In this document: positions 22,401-34,400 of the stretch, piece by piece
How positions within the stretch are numbered: position 1 is the first letter of the stretch
Layout of the letters: the number at the start of each line of letters is the position of its first letter
Origin: Metallyticus violacea
Taxonomy: Eukaryota; Arthropoda; Insecta; Mantodea; Metallyticidae
Direction: 5' to 3'
NCBI GenBank assembly: GCA_030762175.1
Contig: CM060846.1
Span: 239,558,012 to 239,622,011, forward strand
Length of the DNA: 64,000 nucleotides
Position numbers and translations under genes: made by a program
The notes under the pieces: model-generated
What the model was told of the DNA's origin: nothing
Databases searched by the model: none
Seen by the model: only the letters and a program-made list of their open reading frames with translations

Positions 22401-23764
22401 GACCCAATTTTTGTTAATATGGCAGTGTGCCTCATTTTGTAATTTCTTCTAGTAATTGAAGTTTAACTCAATTTGTTTACATTCATACAGCTTGCTTAAA
22501 AACGCTAATGAAAAATGCTTGAGCTCTCTGTGGTATATTCTCAGGGAAGGTGGGTCCCAGAACAATTATTGTGAAATTGTCAGGCTGAGGTTATATATTG
22601 ACAGTTTTCCTTATCCTGAAAAATGAATTTTGTATTATCTCTGCTTTTGTTCCCACATTTTCCATAAGTACCCGGTGTACATGATGTACAGGGCTGCCAA
22701 ATGGCCGGTAACGCATCGTTAAATTAAACTTTTTTGCATTAAGGAGGTATTTTAGATAATGAGACAATTTTATATCAAAAGGGAAATTTTGGGGCTTCAG
22801 CCGCGAGAAATTTTTATAAAGAAATTTTTTTGTGGGAATTTTTTTCTTTGCAAACTGGGAATAATGACAACACAAAAATATTGTGCGTTTGTAACTAGTT
22901 GTAAGTATTATATGATTATTTTCTTTGAATATGCTAGAAAAATCCTGAAAAGAATGGAATTAAGAACCTAACATTCCTTCGTGTATTGTTAAAGAACCTA
23001 AAATTCTTTAAGAAGAGAGTGAGGCACTGTTTTTTTTTTGTAAGGCATTTTTTGTAAGGACAACCGTTACAAGGAATAAATTACTATATAAAGACCAAAG
23101 CATTCTTTATAACAAAGATTTTAGTGTTAAATTTAATGGTGAGCATGCTGTTAGTTAATTTGCTAAGACAAAATAACTGTTAAAATTTCAAGGTCTTAAC
23201 AATGTGATCATTCCTTTCTTCGCTCTGAAGAATGATCCTGAGGAAAAGAAAGTAACTTCAAGAACATTCCATGCTATTCAACACCTTCACAGTTACAACT
23301 TCGCTGATTGTGGAATAATCTGACAGCCTTCGGTAAAGAGACACTTCACTGGCGCCTAAGTCTGTAATGTGCGCTTTTAGTTGAAAATGTAGTAAATAAA
23401 TTATATTAAAATACTCCATGATCGCCTTTAATCGGTACAAATACATCAAACAAAGAAAATACAAAAATAATTCCATCTAACAGTGAGCTGTTTTTATCTA
23501 AAACTGGCGTGACAGATTATTTGCCAGATTTTTATCAGGAATAAAATTAATTATCAGAAACCATAACTGTTTACATAGCTGAAACTCCTAGGAAATTAGA
23601 GTAAGATATTGAAATGTTGTGGATAATGGATTCCTGTTTGTGGTTAACAATCTTCAAAGTTCTTGGTCATTTTCTGCCCAACTTGGAAACAAAAAATGTG
23701 TATTTTTTTGTAACAGGGTTAATAAACGTATGACAGAATAATGTTTCATTATTGAACATTTTAA
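19486..23764. other. No gene recognised
   Basis: Mostly AT-rich. The frame at 20422-20775 (117 codons, G+C-richer, Pro/Arg-rich) and the frame at 20897-21283 on the minus strand have no motif that I recognise and may be chance. A small perfect hairpin with 9-bp arms (gttcccttt/aaagggaac) sits at 22129-22150. Confidence 0.4.
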
Positions 23765-23929
23765 ATAGTGTTTAACGCCCGTTGAACACTACTTCCTCGA
23801 TATTTGCCATTTACGAGGACTGAGGAAAACCTGGAAAAATCTTCAGTCAGGGAGGACGGTCCTGGCGGGAATCGAATCCCAGACCTCCCGCTCTCGAGTC
23901 CGTGCCTTAACGACGTCGGCCACCCATGG
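23765..23929 (-). mobile_element. SINE family A with internal deletion
   Basis: Minus-strand copy that keeps both ends: the 3' end gtttaacgcccgtt, and the tRNA-like head (plus strand gaatcccagacctcccgctc then cgccttaa-type A-box). About 110 bp of the middle of the body is missing between gcccgtt and acttcctcgatatttgcc. The B-box reads ggattcgattc on the minus strand. Confidence 0.9.
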
Positions 23930-24099
23930 TAGTATTGTTGATCAAGAAAATGCTTTGAGTAATGAAGCGGAATCTATTTTTCTGAATTTCTTTCATCATG
24001 TTCTTTTTCTGTTTCAAAATATTATTTTCATTATAGAGAAAGACGCACTTAATTACACTGAAGTTATAGCAGCACGAGCCTGTCAAATTTAAAGAAAGT

Positions 24100-24656
24100 G
24101 AAAATTCATTATATAAATAATGAAGCTCTGAAGCTCATGGAAGAACACTTGCCTAATTAGGAAAAATTGTTTGATTATAAAATGTCTTCATTCAAATATT
24201 TGTCATGTTTGAAACCTGACAAATCTTCACCTACATTTGAAGACATACTAAGTATTGGAATTTAGTATTAGAACTGCAGGTGGATGAAAATACACTTTTA
24301 TTTTCAAGAAGTCTGTCTTCTAAAAGAGGTTTTCCCAGCTCTGAAGGATGAAAATATGACCAGTGTTGAGAAGGGCTGCAAGAAAAATTTTTAGATAAAA
24401 CTTATTCATTTATAAATTTCGCACAATTTAATAAAGTTGTTTGCTATACTTTATAGTAAAGTTTTTGCAAAAATAATTTTCAGCATAATGAATGACCCTG
24501 GACACGTGAATGAAACAGACTAGTGGCAGTCTTGTCAAAGCAGATCTTTTGTGTATTCTAATTTGAAATTATTATGCTGAGAGTTCTTTCAGTTCATCAT
24601 GACAAAAAGGGTATTTTGAAAGCTGTACATTCAAGTGCTAAGTAAAACTTTCTTTA
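24100..24656 (+). pseudogene. hAT-family transposase, decayed C-terminal part
   Basis: Short frame-shifted pieces read in order: LELQVDENTL, FPALKDENM, IFSIMNDPGHVNE, SLVKADL, FFQFIMTKR and LKAVHSSAK. This order fits the C-terminal dimerisation region of the hAT-derived proteins widespread in animal genomes (ERVFSxMN.xW..ERNR followed by a ..V.+L.A.L.IK.N....C.EF block). Many stops and frameshifts; no catalytic block could be read upstream and no inverted ends were found. Two family-A SINEs flank it. Confidence 0.55.
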
Positions 24657-24780
24657 AAAAAACAGTGCACTTAATATGTTTTAACTGTTTTTCATTCCAT
24701 CTTGAAGGAAAGCATGTATGGTAATTACTTATAACTTGTAATATGTTTTATATATATTATAGGTTTCAATGTTCTATGTC

Positions 24781-25081
24781 ATTTCAGTGTTTTTAATGGT
24801 ATTAACGCCCGTTTTTAGTACTGAGGCTCCACAGGCAGTGGACATTGATGATACATGAGATGAAATGATAAATTGGGAAAGGATTTTTAAGAAAGGAAAC
24901 ATTCCTGGCCTAAGTTTTTGACTACCTCCCAAGCATTTGCCATTTACGAGGACTGAGTGAGGAGAACCTGGAAAAAACCTCAGTCAGGGAGGGCGGTCCT
25001 GGTGGGATTCGAACCCCAGACCTCTCGCTCACCTGTCCGCGACTTAACGACCTCGGCCACTCGTGACGGTATTTCAGTGTT
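24781..25081 (-). mobile_element. SINE family A, full length with target-site duplication
   Basis: Element 24792-25070 is flanked by 11-bp direct repeats, atttcagtgtt, at 24781-24791 and 25071-25081. The minus strand begins gtggccgaggtcgttaagtc (A-box), then ggggttcgaatcccacc (B-box), cctgactgaggttttttcca, the body, and the 3' end ggcgttaatacc. It is the reference copy for family A here: about 280 bp with a Leu/Ser-type tRNA-like head. Confidence 0.93.
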
Positions 25082-25125
25082 AAAATGTATTTCATGTTTC
25101 CATAAACATTATATTTTAATTGGAC

Positions 25126-25126
25126 A

Positions 25127-25175
<49 letters not shown>

Positions 25176-25176
25176 T
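25126..25176. repeat. (ATT)n microsatellite
   Basis: About 50 bp of uninterrupted ATT triplets, 45 bp past a SINE insertion. Confidence 0.95.
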
Positions 25177-25917
25177 GTAAACTACTGCTGTCCACATGTT
25201 TGCCTTTTTCTATTGTATAAGCATAGGATGTAATAAAATATGTGACCAAAATTTGTTCATTTCGGATTTTGAATTCCTATTAATACACCTTCATGCTGGA
25301 AGAAAGATTTATGTAGTATTTAAATGGAAAAGCTATTTAGAGTATTTCTTTATACCTCTAATAGACATCCCTTAATTTCATACAGCTTTGCGCGATAAAT
25401 GAGTTAGTTGCTGGTATGAAGAGATGGCTCCCTACTCTCCTTATAGGTATTTACAATTATATAATCCGGGAAAATTGTCTCGTTAAATGTGGTTCAAATT
25501 TTCATTGAGGAAAATGCAGTGTACTACTGGTTTAAGAATGAAAGTAGGAAGGAAAATTATATACTTATGTATATAATATGTATTACTCTCGCGCTATGTA
25601 TGGGCAATGGTTATTTTCTGACATAATAGTTGATTCTCCTCAACATTCTTTTCTCTGAATATGAAGTAGTAGTTAGGGAAACAGCGGCTTACCTTCTTGC
25701 GTCAACTACTTTTAATTTTGTTTTCCCTAAAGACTAAAATGTGACTACCCTTTTATAAGGATTATTAACTCTCAATGGCATAGGCTGAAGACCCCCTCAT
25801 TAATTTGCAAACCTTTTCAATTTTAATGTAGAATTAAAGCATGAAAATGCAGTTCACACTGACATTGCAAGTACGACACTAAAATGTTTCACTTCTTCTA
25901 TCTCGCTAACAGAACCT

Positions 25918-27166
25918 TATGGGCCTTATTCATGGTCAACACTTTTAAATAAGTTATACTTTGGAGTACTTTAACTCATTTCCAGTTCGTAAATAATGAC
26001 TAGATAAGTGACCATTCATCTCAATAAGTGATCTAGGATGCCCGCTTAGGTGCTACTTTCTTCATTTCTGACCTGGTTAGCTGCTCCTTAGGAAATAATA
26101 ACCTAAAATTGTAACGACTTCACATATGCCGATTTTATGATGGATAAATGCTCTGCAACGATAAAACGATATATTAGAGGTATGGAGATTCCATTAGGCG
26201 TATAATGAACAGTAATTAAAGAAGATTTTATACTTCAACAAATGCACTGTTGATAACCTTTTGTCGCCATTAATTACTGAGATTGTGGCCAATGCAGCCT
26301 TGCCAACATCTCTTCTGTCTAAATGTTCATAGCTAGGAGGTTCTATGCATTTCCTCTATTCAGAGCATATCCTCAATGCTTTGTAATATTGAATTACTTA
26401 TAATGTGAAATGTTTATTATTTACTAATTTCATATATTTTACATTGTATTTGTGCGGAATTGTATTTTGTGATATAATTCCTCACTGTACCGTAATATAT
26501 GCAATTTTCAGAAATAGCAGTCATGTTTCATTGATATTGCATCCTGCAGTTCTGTATTTAAAAATCTGCAGGAATTCTGTACTGTGTTTTACTCACAGGT
26601 TTATTAATAGCTGAATCGCCATCAGTATGCAAGAGATGTCTTTATCGGCAGAAAGGTAGACTTTAATGAAGGATTTTAATATTTCTCCACATTTTGTTTT
26701 ATCTGGGCAAGTCTGTCAGAAAGTGAGAGAGATAGAGAGAAAGATTGAAAGGAAATACATAGTTACGTAATAAATACCATGCCCCCCCCCCTCAAAAGAA
26801 AAGAATTTAATTTTAGCACTTTCAGAATTAGCACTGAAATACATGCAAATATTCTTTCACGTTTATTTTTTTCGAATAAAAGAATTATGAGTTTGTTTGT
26901 TTTCTATTTCATATATATTCGTCTTTGAATACCAAATCCTGCAGATGAAGCCTTTCTTTGCCTGTGAAATGCTTTTCCCTAAGCATACTTTAAAGTTTAA
27001 GTAAACAGTGACATCACAGAATGCCATGTTGCCACATATCATACTGCAATAATATCAATCAATATATGATGTACCACTTCTATACGTGTTTTTATAAGTG
27101 ATTAACTTATGTTATAACTTAAGTGTTGCAATCATTTATAAGTGTTATGTATGAATACGGCCCTAT
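25918..27166. mobile_element. Non-autonomous TIR element, 1.24 kb, TAT duplications
   Basis: The left end at 25921 reads gggccttattcatggtcaac; the right end, reverse-complemented from 27163, reads gggccgtattcatacataac. Both continue with acttttaaat/acttataaat, giving an imperfect TIR of at least 30 bp. TAT lies directly outside both ends (25918-25920, 27164-27166). A GGGCC-type end with a 3-bp duplication suggests the PIF/Harbinger superfamily, though TAT is not its usual TTA/TAA target. The interior has no recognised transposase; a 69-codon hydrophobic frame at 26405-26614 looks incidental. Confidence 0.65.
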
Positions 27167-28864
27167 GGCTCTTTTCTTCTTCCAATAAGGGAGGACGGGA
27201 AGCTCAAAAATTAGGAAATTCGGTGTCAAAGTCCTTCACAAATTAGGACGCCTTTGTGTGTTTCCGTTCTCGTGGACAAACGCACTTTTCATAAACACGG
27301 CTGTACAGCAGAGGGAAATTGTGAAGTCATAAAATGCGAAATCTCAACAATGTACACGAGAGGCGAGTGTTACAGAAAGAGGAAGAATAAATGTCGCTAC
27401 TTAACGTGAAAATAACATCAATGCTAATTCACTAACAGATTTCACTCTACAACGACGGAGAGTGGATTCTGTTTTACAATTGATGTTAAATTTCGTATTA
27501 ATAATAAATACTTTGTTTTAACTCTCAACAATCACACTGGAATCTACCAAAAAATGTTTTCGTAGCCATTTTTTTCATCAGAAACAATACAATTTCCTTT
27601 GCACTCAAATTCAGTTGGTATCCTTGTGCTTGGAATTCACTACTTTCCTGCTCATAAATACAACTGGTTTTGTTTATCGAACTTATCTTAGCGCGCTGCG
27701 TTATCTGGGATGTTGTGATTTCCTCGTTGTGATTCTTTGCATTATGTAATTCATTTTAGCAGGTTGAGTACCGTTTTGCATTGAAGTTGTTCATTTATAA
27801 ACATTAACCTCCAAAACATGAGAAATAAACTGTGGGGTTTCTCAGTCGTTTAACCGATGTGCTCTCAAAAATGAAACTGTGGAGTGTTTAAGTATGGAGT
27901 AATTTTGGCGCAAATTTGCCAAGTTATGTTCGAAACACTACCCCCCCCCCCCAACTTAAACTTCTGGCTACAGCGCTGCCAACTCTTTCAAAACTAAAGC
28001 AATGTTTCAGCAGACATGCTTACACTTATGTCACCGCTAATGGTATGCTGCCTATAATTTAACTGCATATGCATTTTTAGTCCCATTATTTTAAAAATAA
28101 TTAGCTTGAGTGCCGGGGATGGTTCTAGCTTTATGATTTAGTTTCCATAATCAGATACTGGAATTCTATCACAGAAATTGAAACCTTGGAAAAATTAACT
28201 CGGAGTTGATAGCTTGGAAGTCAATCGCGTTAAAACACTTTGAAGAATGCACTCCTGTAAGCATACAAATTATGACCTCTTTATACGTCATAGAGCTCTA
28301 GAACTCACATGTCCAGATGAATAAAAATCTGGCCGAAAAGTGAAAACATTTCGCTGCGTGCATGCATGTTTTCGTGTTTGCTTCAATTAAAGTAATGCAA
28401 ATAATGCTTAATATCATCATTGAACTTGAACAATTTTTGTTTGCAATAAGTTATGACCATTTTCGTTTGTCAAAAGCACACAAAGCTAAATTAACAAATA
28501 TTACCTATATTATTTACTAATATATCAGTGATTAAAAATGAAGCTTAAGAGAAATAGATTGCTAACTAATGGTAAAAAGTTAACACTTTCTTTCTGAAAG
28601 CTTAGCTGGCTGTACAAATTTATTACTCTGCCCCTAAAGTAGTGAAAGAGAAATCTAAGGAGGCGAACATTCCAGCAGATGTGACTGCTTGCTAAAGATC
28701 TTAGATTATTTAATTTTACGTGGAGGCTAAACAAAACTGCCAGTGCTCTTCATAATGTACAACTCGTGTAACGGCAAAATAGTTTATCCTCGTGAGGGAA
28801 AATAAAAAAGTAATAAATGAAGCTATTAAAATCCACAAAAAGTCGTTAAAGCAGTTGGTGTCAA
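27164..28864. other. No gene seen; C tract
   Basis: AT-rich. A 12-C run lies at 27941-27952. A 69-codon minus-strand frame at 28525-28734 has no recognised motif. Confidence 0.5.
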
Positions 28865-29075
28865 AAACATGAATGCTTGGCGACGTTGTAAACGAGTCGG
28901 CATCAAAATGGAGGTTAAGGTTGCGCCAGCCACACCATTTCCCAGAGTTTGCGAGCCTAAAGAAAGCAGCGCCAGCCCGGGAGGGAGTTACATATAAGGT
29001 TAGCGAAGCGAAGAGTGGGGGCAGGAGCGTAGGATAGAGTTACTCCGGCCCAGAATACCAACCGCGCTTACACAA
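28865..29075. other. GC-rich island of unknown nature
   Basis: A stretch of about 200 bp clearly richer in G+C (for example gcagcgccagcccgggaggg) inside AT-rich DNA. No long ORF and no SINE promoter boxes. It might be a fragment of an unrecognised repeat, a retroelement leader or a regulatory element. Confidence 0.3.
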
Positions 29076-32000
29076 CCAATGCCAAAGCAAGTTATTTTAA
29101 GCTTTTGAATCTTCGCTGATTATCTAGTGAACTGTGCTAAGCACATAGCTGCAGGTCTGCTTCTCGCAATCCGAGAATTAAAGACAAATTCGATGTTTAA
29201 CCATATCGTTAATTCATCCTATACTTATTAGAAACTCTTAATGCGACATATTACAGTTTGAAACTAATGCTTAGAGAGTAGATAAGTATGTGTGCTTACA
29301 GTTCGCGAATTTCTAGAGCCTGAAAACTTCCCAAAATTCAGGTTTTCAGATATAGTAGATGCGGCAATATTTTAATAGTCATGGTTATTTAACAAATGAT
29401 CAGAGATCTACAAATAATGTAATAATTATTTGTAAATAATGTAATATTCACATTTATATGTAACATAGTGTGTTCCTATTGGAATTCATTATTCTTGTTT
29501 ATGCTTAACGTAATCTTGTATAACTACTTGGATATTGAATGAGTGATTAAAACTATCAATTCTATTTTTGATATGAAAACCAGATGATCGGTAACTTGTG
29601 TATTTTTAAACATCCATTTTTGAAATTCGGGAAAAAATAGATAAATAAAATAAAGAAATACTTGGACTATTTAAGTCGTGAAATATGACAAATCCAGTAT
29701 AAGAATATAAGGAGTTGCAAGCAATCACAGCAGCCTATTACCACAATTTTCGTTTCCGTTTTATCATTGTATTTTACAGCACCTGCGTGCAATTGTTTTT
29801 ATGCAAATTCATCACAACAGCACAATGAATTATCTTTATAATTTATTTGGTCTAATCATCAGTGTACATTAGAAATCAAGTATCAACATGGCGGGCAATT
29901 GCGGGAAAATATTTTATAAAGACATCAGTTGCACAAATTGACCGCATAATTCAAAATCCAAGCAAAAAATACGGAACAATAGAAATAATGTGTGGAACCA
30001 ATTTAACTAGTATCATTTGATTTTCAAATTGTGTCTTTGATAACTGTACATTTAATTTGCGTTGTAGATTATCATGCTTCGGTTGTCTTCATTTCCTTAC
30101 CAAATAGTTTAAATGAACAAATGCAAGACAATATCCCGTAATTCCTTTTAATTTCGACCTTAATCTGTTCTTGACCTTAATCTGTTCAAGTGTTTGCGGA
30201 AATTGAAATGTCGGGGTGGACATTCATAACTGCAATCGCATTTTATGAACGTATTATTTAATTTTAATAATTCTATACGCTAAATAGTTCAAATTAATAC
30301 AGCTCCAGCTCCAGATTCTCTGAAGATAAATTCTGGATTCTCATTATATTACAGCAGATAACTACGTATGTAATGATGAAAATTAAAGCGATAAATTTAG
30401 CTACAAACTCATGAACTGACGACCGCTAAGGAATGCCATTTACGTTTACTTTTTGGTCCTGCATCATACCAGAGAATCCGAACTCATTTGCGGAAGGCCA
30501 TAGCTTTTTTCCTGAAGTGCAATATTTGTTTATTTCGCCATCTTTGATTTTTTTTTCTGCTAAAGTCACGCTAGTTTGCACGTTTACATAAGGAGTGTGC
30601 GATAATATACCATGGTATTTTAGTATTTATATTTTTACTGAAAGCATAAAATGATACTGTATCCAAAACTGATTATAAATACTAACCTGTGGTATAAGAG
30701 ATGTTGAAAAGATTTTCCTCATCGGCAAAATATTGCCGGTATCTACGTTGGAAATTGCTATATTTAATCTAACTTTTCTTTCATAATAGCACGGTGGTTC
30801 GGAACACGTTTCTTTCATTGAGAGTAGCTTTTTTACAAGTTGGCGAATAGTTTCTCAACACGGCTGCCAGGATATTTTCCTACAAATCGCATCCCTACTT
30901 CTGTGCAAGAATTTGTAACATGTGTATCGTACTTAAAAACCTGTTCTTCAGGATTATATTTAGGTGTGGCATAACTAACGAAGAACAATTTAGTACAATC
31001 TTTACACGCAATTAAAGCACCGAGTAACATGCAAAACTTCCCTCTAAATACAAGCTACAACTTGCACATTAATTATTGGTTGTGACGACTGTACACTCTC
31101 AATACACAGCTTCGCGCTGCCGGCCCTTAACTCAAATAATCTCACTGTTCATTATCGACAAATGAAAAATAACTAATAAATAGCAGGTAAGGGAATTTGA
31201 AGAAAATATAATTACACAAATGTTGAATATTCTATAAGGAGACTAGGTATTTCTTGGTCCTTACTTCAGTAATTCACTTCTTGTTTCTTTCGCAGCCGCC
31301 CGCCACCCTTATAGCCGAACCATTGAGAAACATAATTTTCCCATGACATAAAAATTGGAGTTGTAAAACTGAGGTTCATTCGCACGGTTATCGACTGTAT
31401 AGCGGTTCAGATGGTAGAGCGTCGCTTGTCAACTGTTGCTGGAGTCTTCCCTGATCTAGAAAAAATGAATACTAGATAGTATTACACGCTAAGGACTCCG
31501 GATTTATTTGAGTAATCATTTCTACTTTTCCATTCACCTTGAAAGACCTAGACAATTAGAGGATCGTCAAAAGCTTACAAAATAAATACAGCTGTGTAGT
31601 CGTTCACATATGCACCTGTAGAAAATCGACATAAAATGTGTTCGAATGGTCTACTTAAGTCACAGTAAAATTAAGACACTTTAATACCTGCCACTCACTT
31701 CAAAATGCATGCGGCATAATAGGCAAGTCATGCCAGGTTATGAAAATATAACTTGAAGAAATAACCGCGACTCTTGTCATTTCTGTACATGTTTGCCTTT
31801 AGTGTGCGTTTACATGGAACTTTTAATACACAATCTACAATTTTGACTTTTAAGATGCAACATAAATCTGAATAGTTGCATGGATTACCAAGCTACTGCA
31901 TTCTCTTTGTAAGAGGAACACTTAAACATACTTTGTTCTCAGTATACTTAAGATGCCTGCTGGCTATGGTATCTGTAATGAATATCATCATCAGCTTATA

Positions 32001-32973
32001 AGGGTTAGGTCTAAGGTCTGTTTTGGGTCCTTAAATATCCAACCATCCTTTTCTTTTGAGAATTACTCATGCTACTCTTGAACATGATCTTTTATTATTT
32101 TAAGCATTGCTTACTTATAATTTCAAGCATACTGCAATAAGAATCTCTAGTATTTAAACTTCACTCCCTAATCAACTATTATATGTACATATTTTGTTGC
32201 AAACCAAAATGCATATCATACGAGGCACTTAAATTTACAAGTTTGATGTTACGGCGAGTGGTTGCTGACCATAAAGCACGGTTTTAAGTTCCCCCTCAAC
32301 CATAGGTGTATTTTAATTTCGTTATCTGCTATCTATATTGCCTTGTGTGCTAACAGGCAATGCGATGCGTAATAGTGATTTCATTAATACCGTCTTTTGT
32401 TTGTTTATTGTGTGATTCGTGTGAATCGCATCGGATCCGCAGTGGGCATATAACCTAATCGCTGCAGTCCATATTAATAATCTATTGAAAAGTGATGCTT
32501 TTCATTGCAGATTAAACTAAATCAATTATACTGCAATGATGAATATAATGCGCAAAGTATAACATTTACGTTTTCTCAGTATTTGAACAAAATGCTAAAG
32601 ACGTTTGTAATCATGTGTTAGAACGAAAACAATTATATTATTTTGCAATTTATGGATTGGTAAAATAAATTAAAGAAACGGAGTACCTCACTACGATTTG
32701 GAAACGATAATAAATGGAAACAATTCATTGCATAACAGCAAACATCGTACATTAAACGAGATTAAAATTGAAGTTTAAATATGCATCCACACAAACAACA
32801 TATAGAGTATGTTTCAGTAAAAGCGTTCAACTATTAAACAGGAAACAGAGAATGCTCTTTTGAGCATTTTGGGATAGGAAAACACGTTGTTTGTGAAACC
32901 ATATTGAAATAACCATCGTCCACAAGGCGGCTCTGTTTTATCGTATATTTAAACTGTCATATGACAACATTCT
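29076..32973. other. No gene seen
   Basis: AT-rich, with short open frames only (the longest are 63-65 codons near 30.6-31.0 kb on the minus strand, with no motif). A tRNA A-box-like string (ggttcagatggtagagcg) at about 31404 has no convincing B-box at the right distance. Confidence 0.5.
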
Positions 32974-33200
32974 ATGAGCGAACTACAGACCCTTTCATAT
33001 AATTCGAAGAGTCGAATAGCGCAGTACAGCAGGACTGACATTCACGTTATATATGGGGAAGTATATAGCAATGCTCTCGTAGCTGAAAGGCTGTACAAAG
33101 AACGATATGCCAACAGACATCTTCCGTCACCACGAGTGTTTATTTCTGTAGATCGGCGATGTTTGAAAAGATGCGGCAAAGTTTCGTACGCAATGTCATG
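32974..33200 (+). pseudogene. Mariner-like transposase N-terminus (DUF4817-type HTH)
   Basis: The frame reads YSRTDIHVIYGEVYSNALVA then ERLYKERYANRHLPSPRVF, matching the helix-turn-helix signature of insect mariner-like transposases (Y..E..DM...YGEA..N...A..LY.ERYPNR..P....F). The following SVDRRCLKRCGKV fits the usual ..V..RL.E.G linker with a frameshift or substitutions. The catalytic domain is absent and the frame dissolves after about 33190. Inverted ends were not identified. Confidence 0.65.
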
Positions 33201-33400
33201 TTATGGTCTGAACAGTAATAACCATAAATAATGTAAAAACTAAACGTAAATAAATACAAGTAAAAATTAAATGTAGGTAAAATAACTAAATAATTTAAAT
33301 GCTAAATGTAAATAAGGATAGGTAAAATTAGGTGTAAATAATCCGGAAAACGTAATAGAGATGGACATGTTTACGCCCATATCTCCTTAAGCTGGATTTT
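33201..33400. other. A-rich low-complexity stretch
   Basis: Imperfect repeats of the type gtaaataaatacaagtaaaa and taggtaaaat. Possibly decayed polypurine-rich tail sequence; no gene. Confidence 0.4.
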
Positions 33401-33442
33401 AAGCCCTAGGTTCTGAAGCGGTTTTGTAGGCTCCGGCTAAGT

Positions 33443-33557
33443 GCCCCAAGATAGGTGCCATTATTGAAGCGGTTTAGTAGACCACAACAATTAGAGCTTA
33501 ATTATGAAACTCTTTGTGGCCCCATGTTGGGCGCCAATTTGTGAAGCAGTTTGTTGT
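33443..33557 (-). repeat. Duplicated LTR-end / primer-binding-site junction
   Basis: Two similar blocks in tandem: 33443-33480 (ccccaagataggtgccatta ... tgaagcggttt) and 33520-33557 (ccccatgttgggcgccaatt ... gtgaagcagttt). A third partial match, tgaagcggttttgtag, lies at 33414. The intact block is the minus-strand junction between the LTR end (…cttcaca) and the tRNA primer-binding site. The second block, on the internal side, is a decayed copy of the same junction. Confidence 0.55.
33520..33536 (-). promoter_or_regulatory. Retrotransposon primer-binding site
   Basis: The minus strand reads tggcgcccaacatgggg, beginning TGGCGCCC, a common tRNA-Lys-type primer-binding sequence of retroelements, placed 3 bases inside the LTR terminus CTTCACA. 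It marks the start of the internal domain, which would have extended toward lower coordinates; no gag or pol coding sequence remains there. Confidence 0.65.
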
Positions 33558-34400
33558 TCGTCGAGTGGCCTCACGTCGTGATGCCAGTGTTGAAGATGTT
33601 TGGTGGTGTTGCCCACACTGCAATGACAACAATTTTTCAGAGTGAATTCTGATAATTTATTGATTCGTACTCAACAGGACTGGGAGAGGATTTCAATAGT
33701 AGAAATAAGCACGCGATGCGACACAATATATATAACTTTATTATGTCCAAATTATTTCGCGTTCTCTCATGTTTTGCGTACGATAGACTCGGGTAAATTC
33801 AATACAAACTTACCAGCCGAGAGTGGAACTTAGATGAGAAACTGAGTACTGCATATATCGCGGTGTATATATTACATTCAGTTGAGTGCCTCCTTCGCAA
33901 TCGACATAACAAGCGCCTCTCGCCACGTGTGAAACTTACAGAAGAGTACGGCTGCTCGTGAAACTGAAAACTGCTTAATTGATGTATCGGAACTGCGTAA
34001 CTGATAACTGCTTCTTGGCTGAGTATCAAACCGATTAACCGATGTATCGGAACTGCGTGCCCACGTCCGAAATGAACTTGCTATCGGCATGTCAGCTAAT
34101 TCTGTGAACTGCGTGCCTCAACAATGTCGAACTTGTAATGAGAACTGAGAACTGCTTGTATCTAGCAGCCTGTAAATGTTATAACTATGTCTGAGAACTG
34201 AGAACTACTTTCCCAGCCAAGCAAACGCTGCTTTATATATTAAATTCAAATCAAGTAATCGTGATTTGACGACGCCAAAGGGGGTCACATGAGCTCGAGC
34301 AGGTTTCGCGCCTATCTTTAAATTTAAATATACATTTTCCATTCGCTGGTTAAGTTCACCTGTCACGCGTGCCATTCCCATATTTTTTAAAAGTTTAAAA
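33540..34400 (-). mobile_element. Ty3/Gypsy-like LTR (solo or truncated element)
   Basis: Read on the minus strand: a TATA box (atatataaag, complement of 34231-34240), then a series of cagttctcagttctcag-type repeats, a polyadenylation signal (aataaag near 33738), a second aataaa near 33657, and an end of cttcaca beside the primer-binding site. An 18-bp repeat, gatgtatcggaactgcgt, occurs at 33981-33998 and 34041-34058, exactly 60 bp apart. The 5' limit of the LTR is uncertain. No matching second LTR is in the window. Confidence 0.55.

Noticed and set aside
23258..23476. 72-codon minus-strand frame considered as part of the nearby hAT transposase
   Set aside because: Opposite strand to the hAT relic, and only a vague resemblance to a recalled segment; not reliable.
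31395..31450. tRNA A-box-like ggttcagatggtagagcg
   Set aside because: No B-box at the proper distance and no foldable acceptor stem; probably chance or a very short relic.
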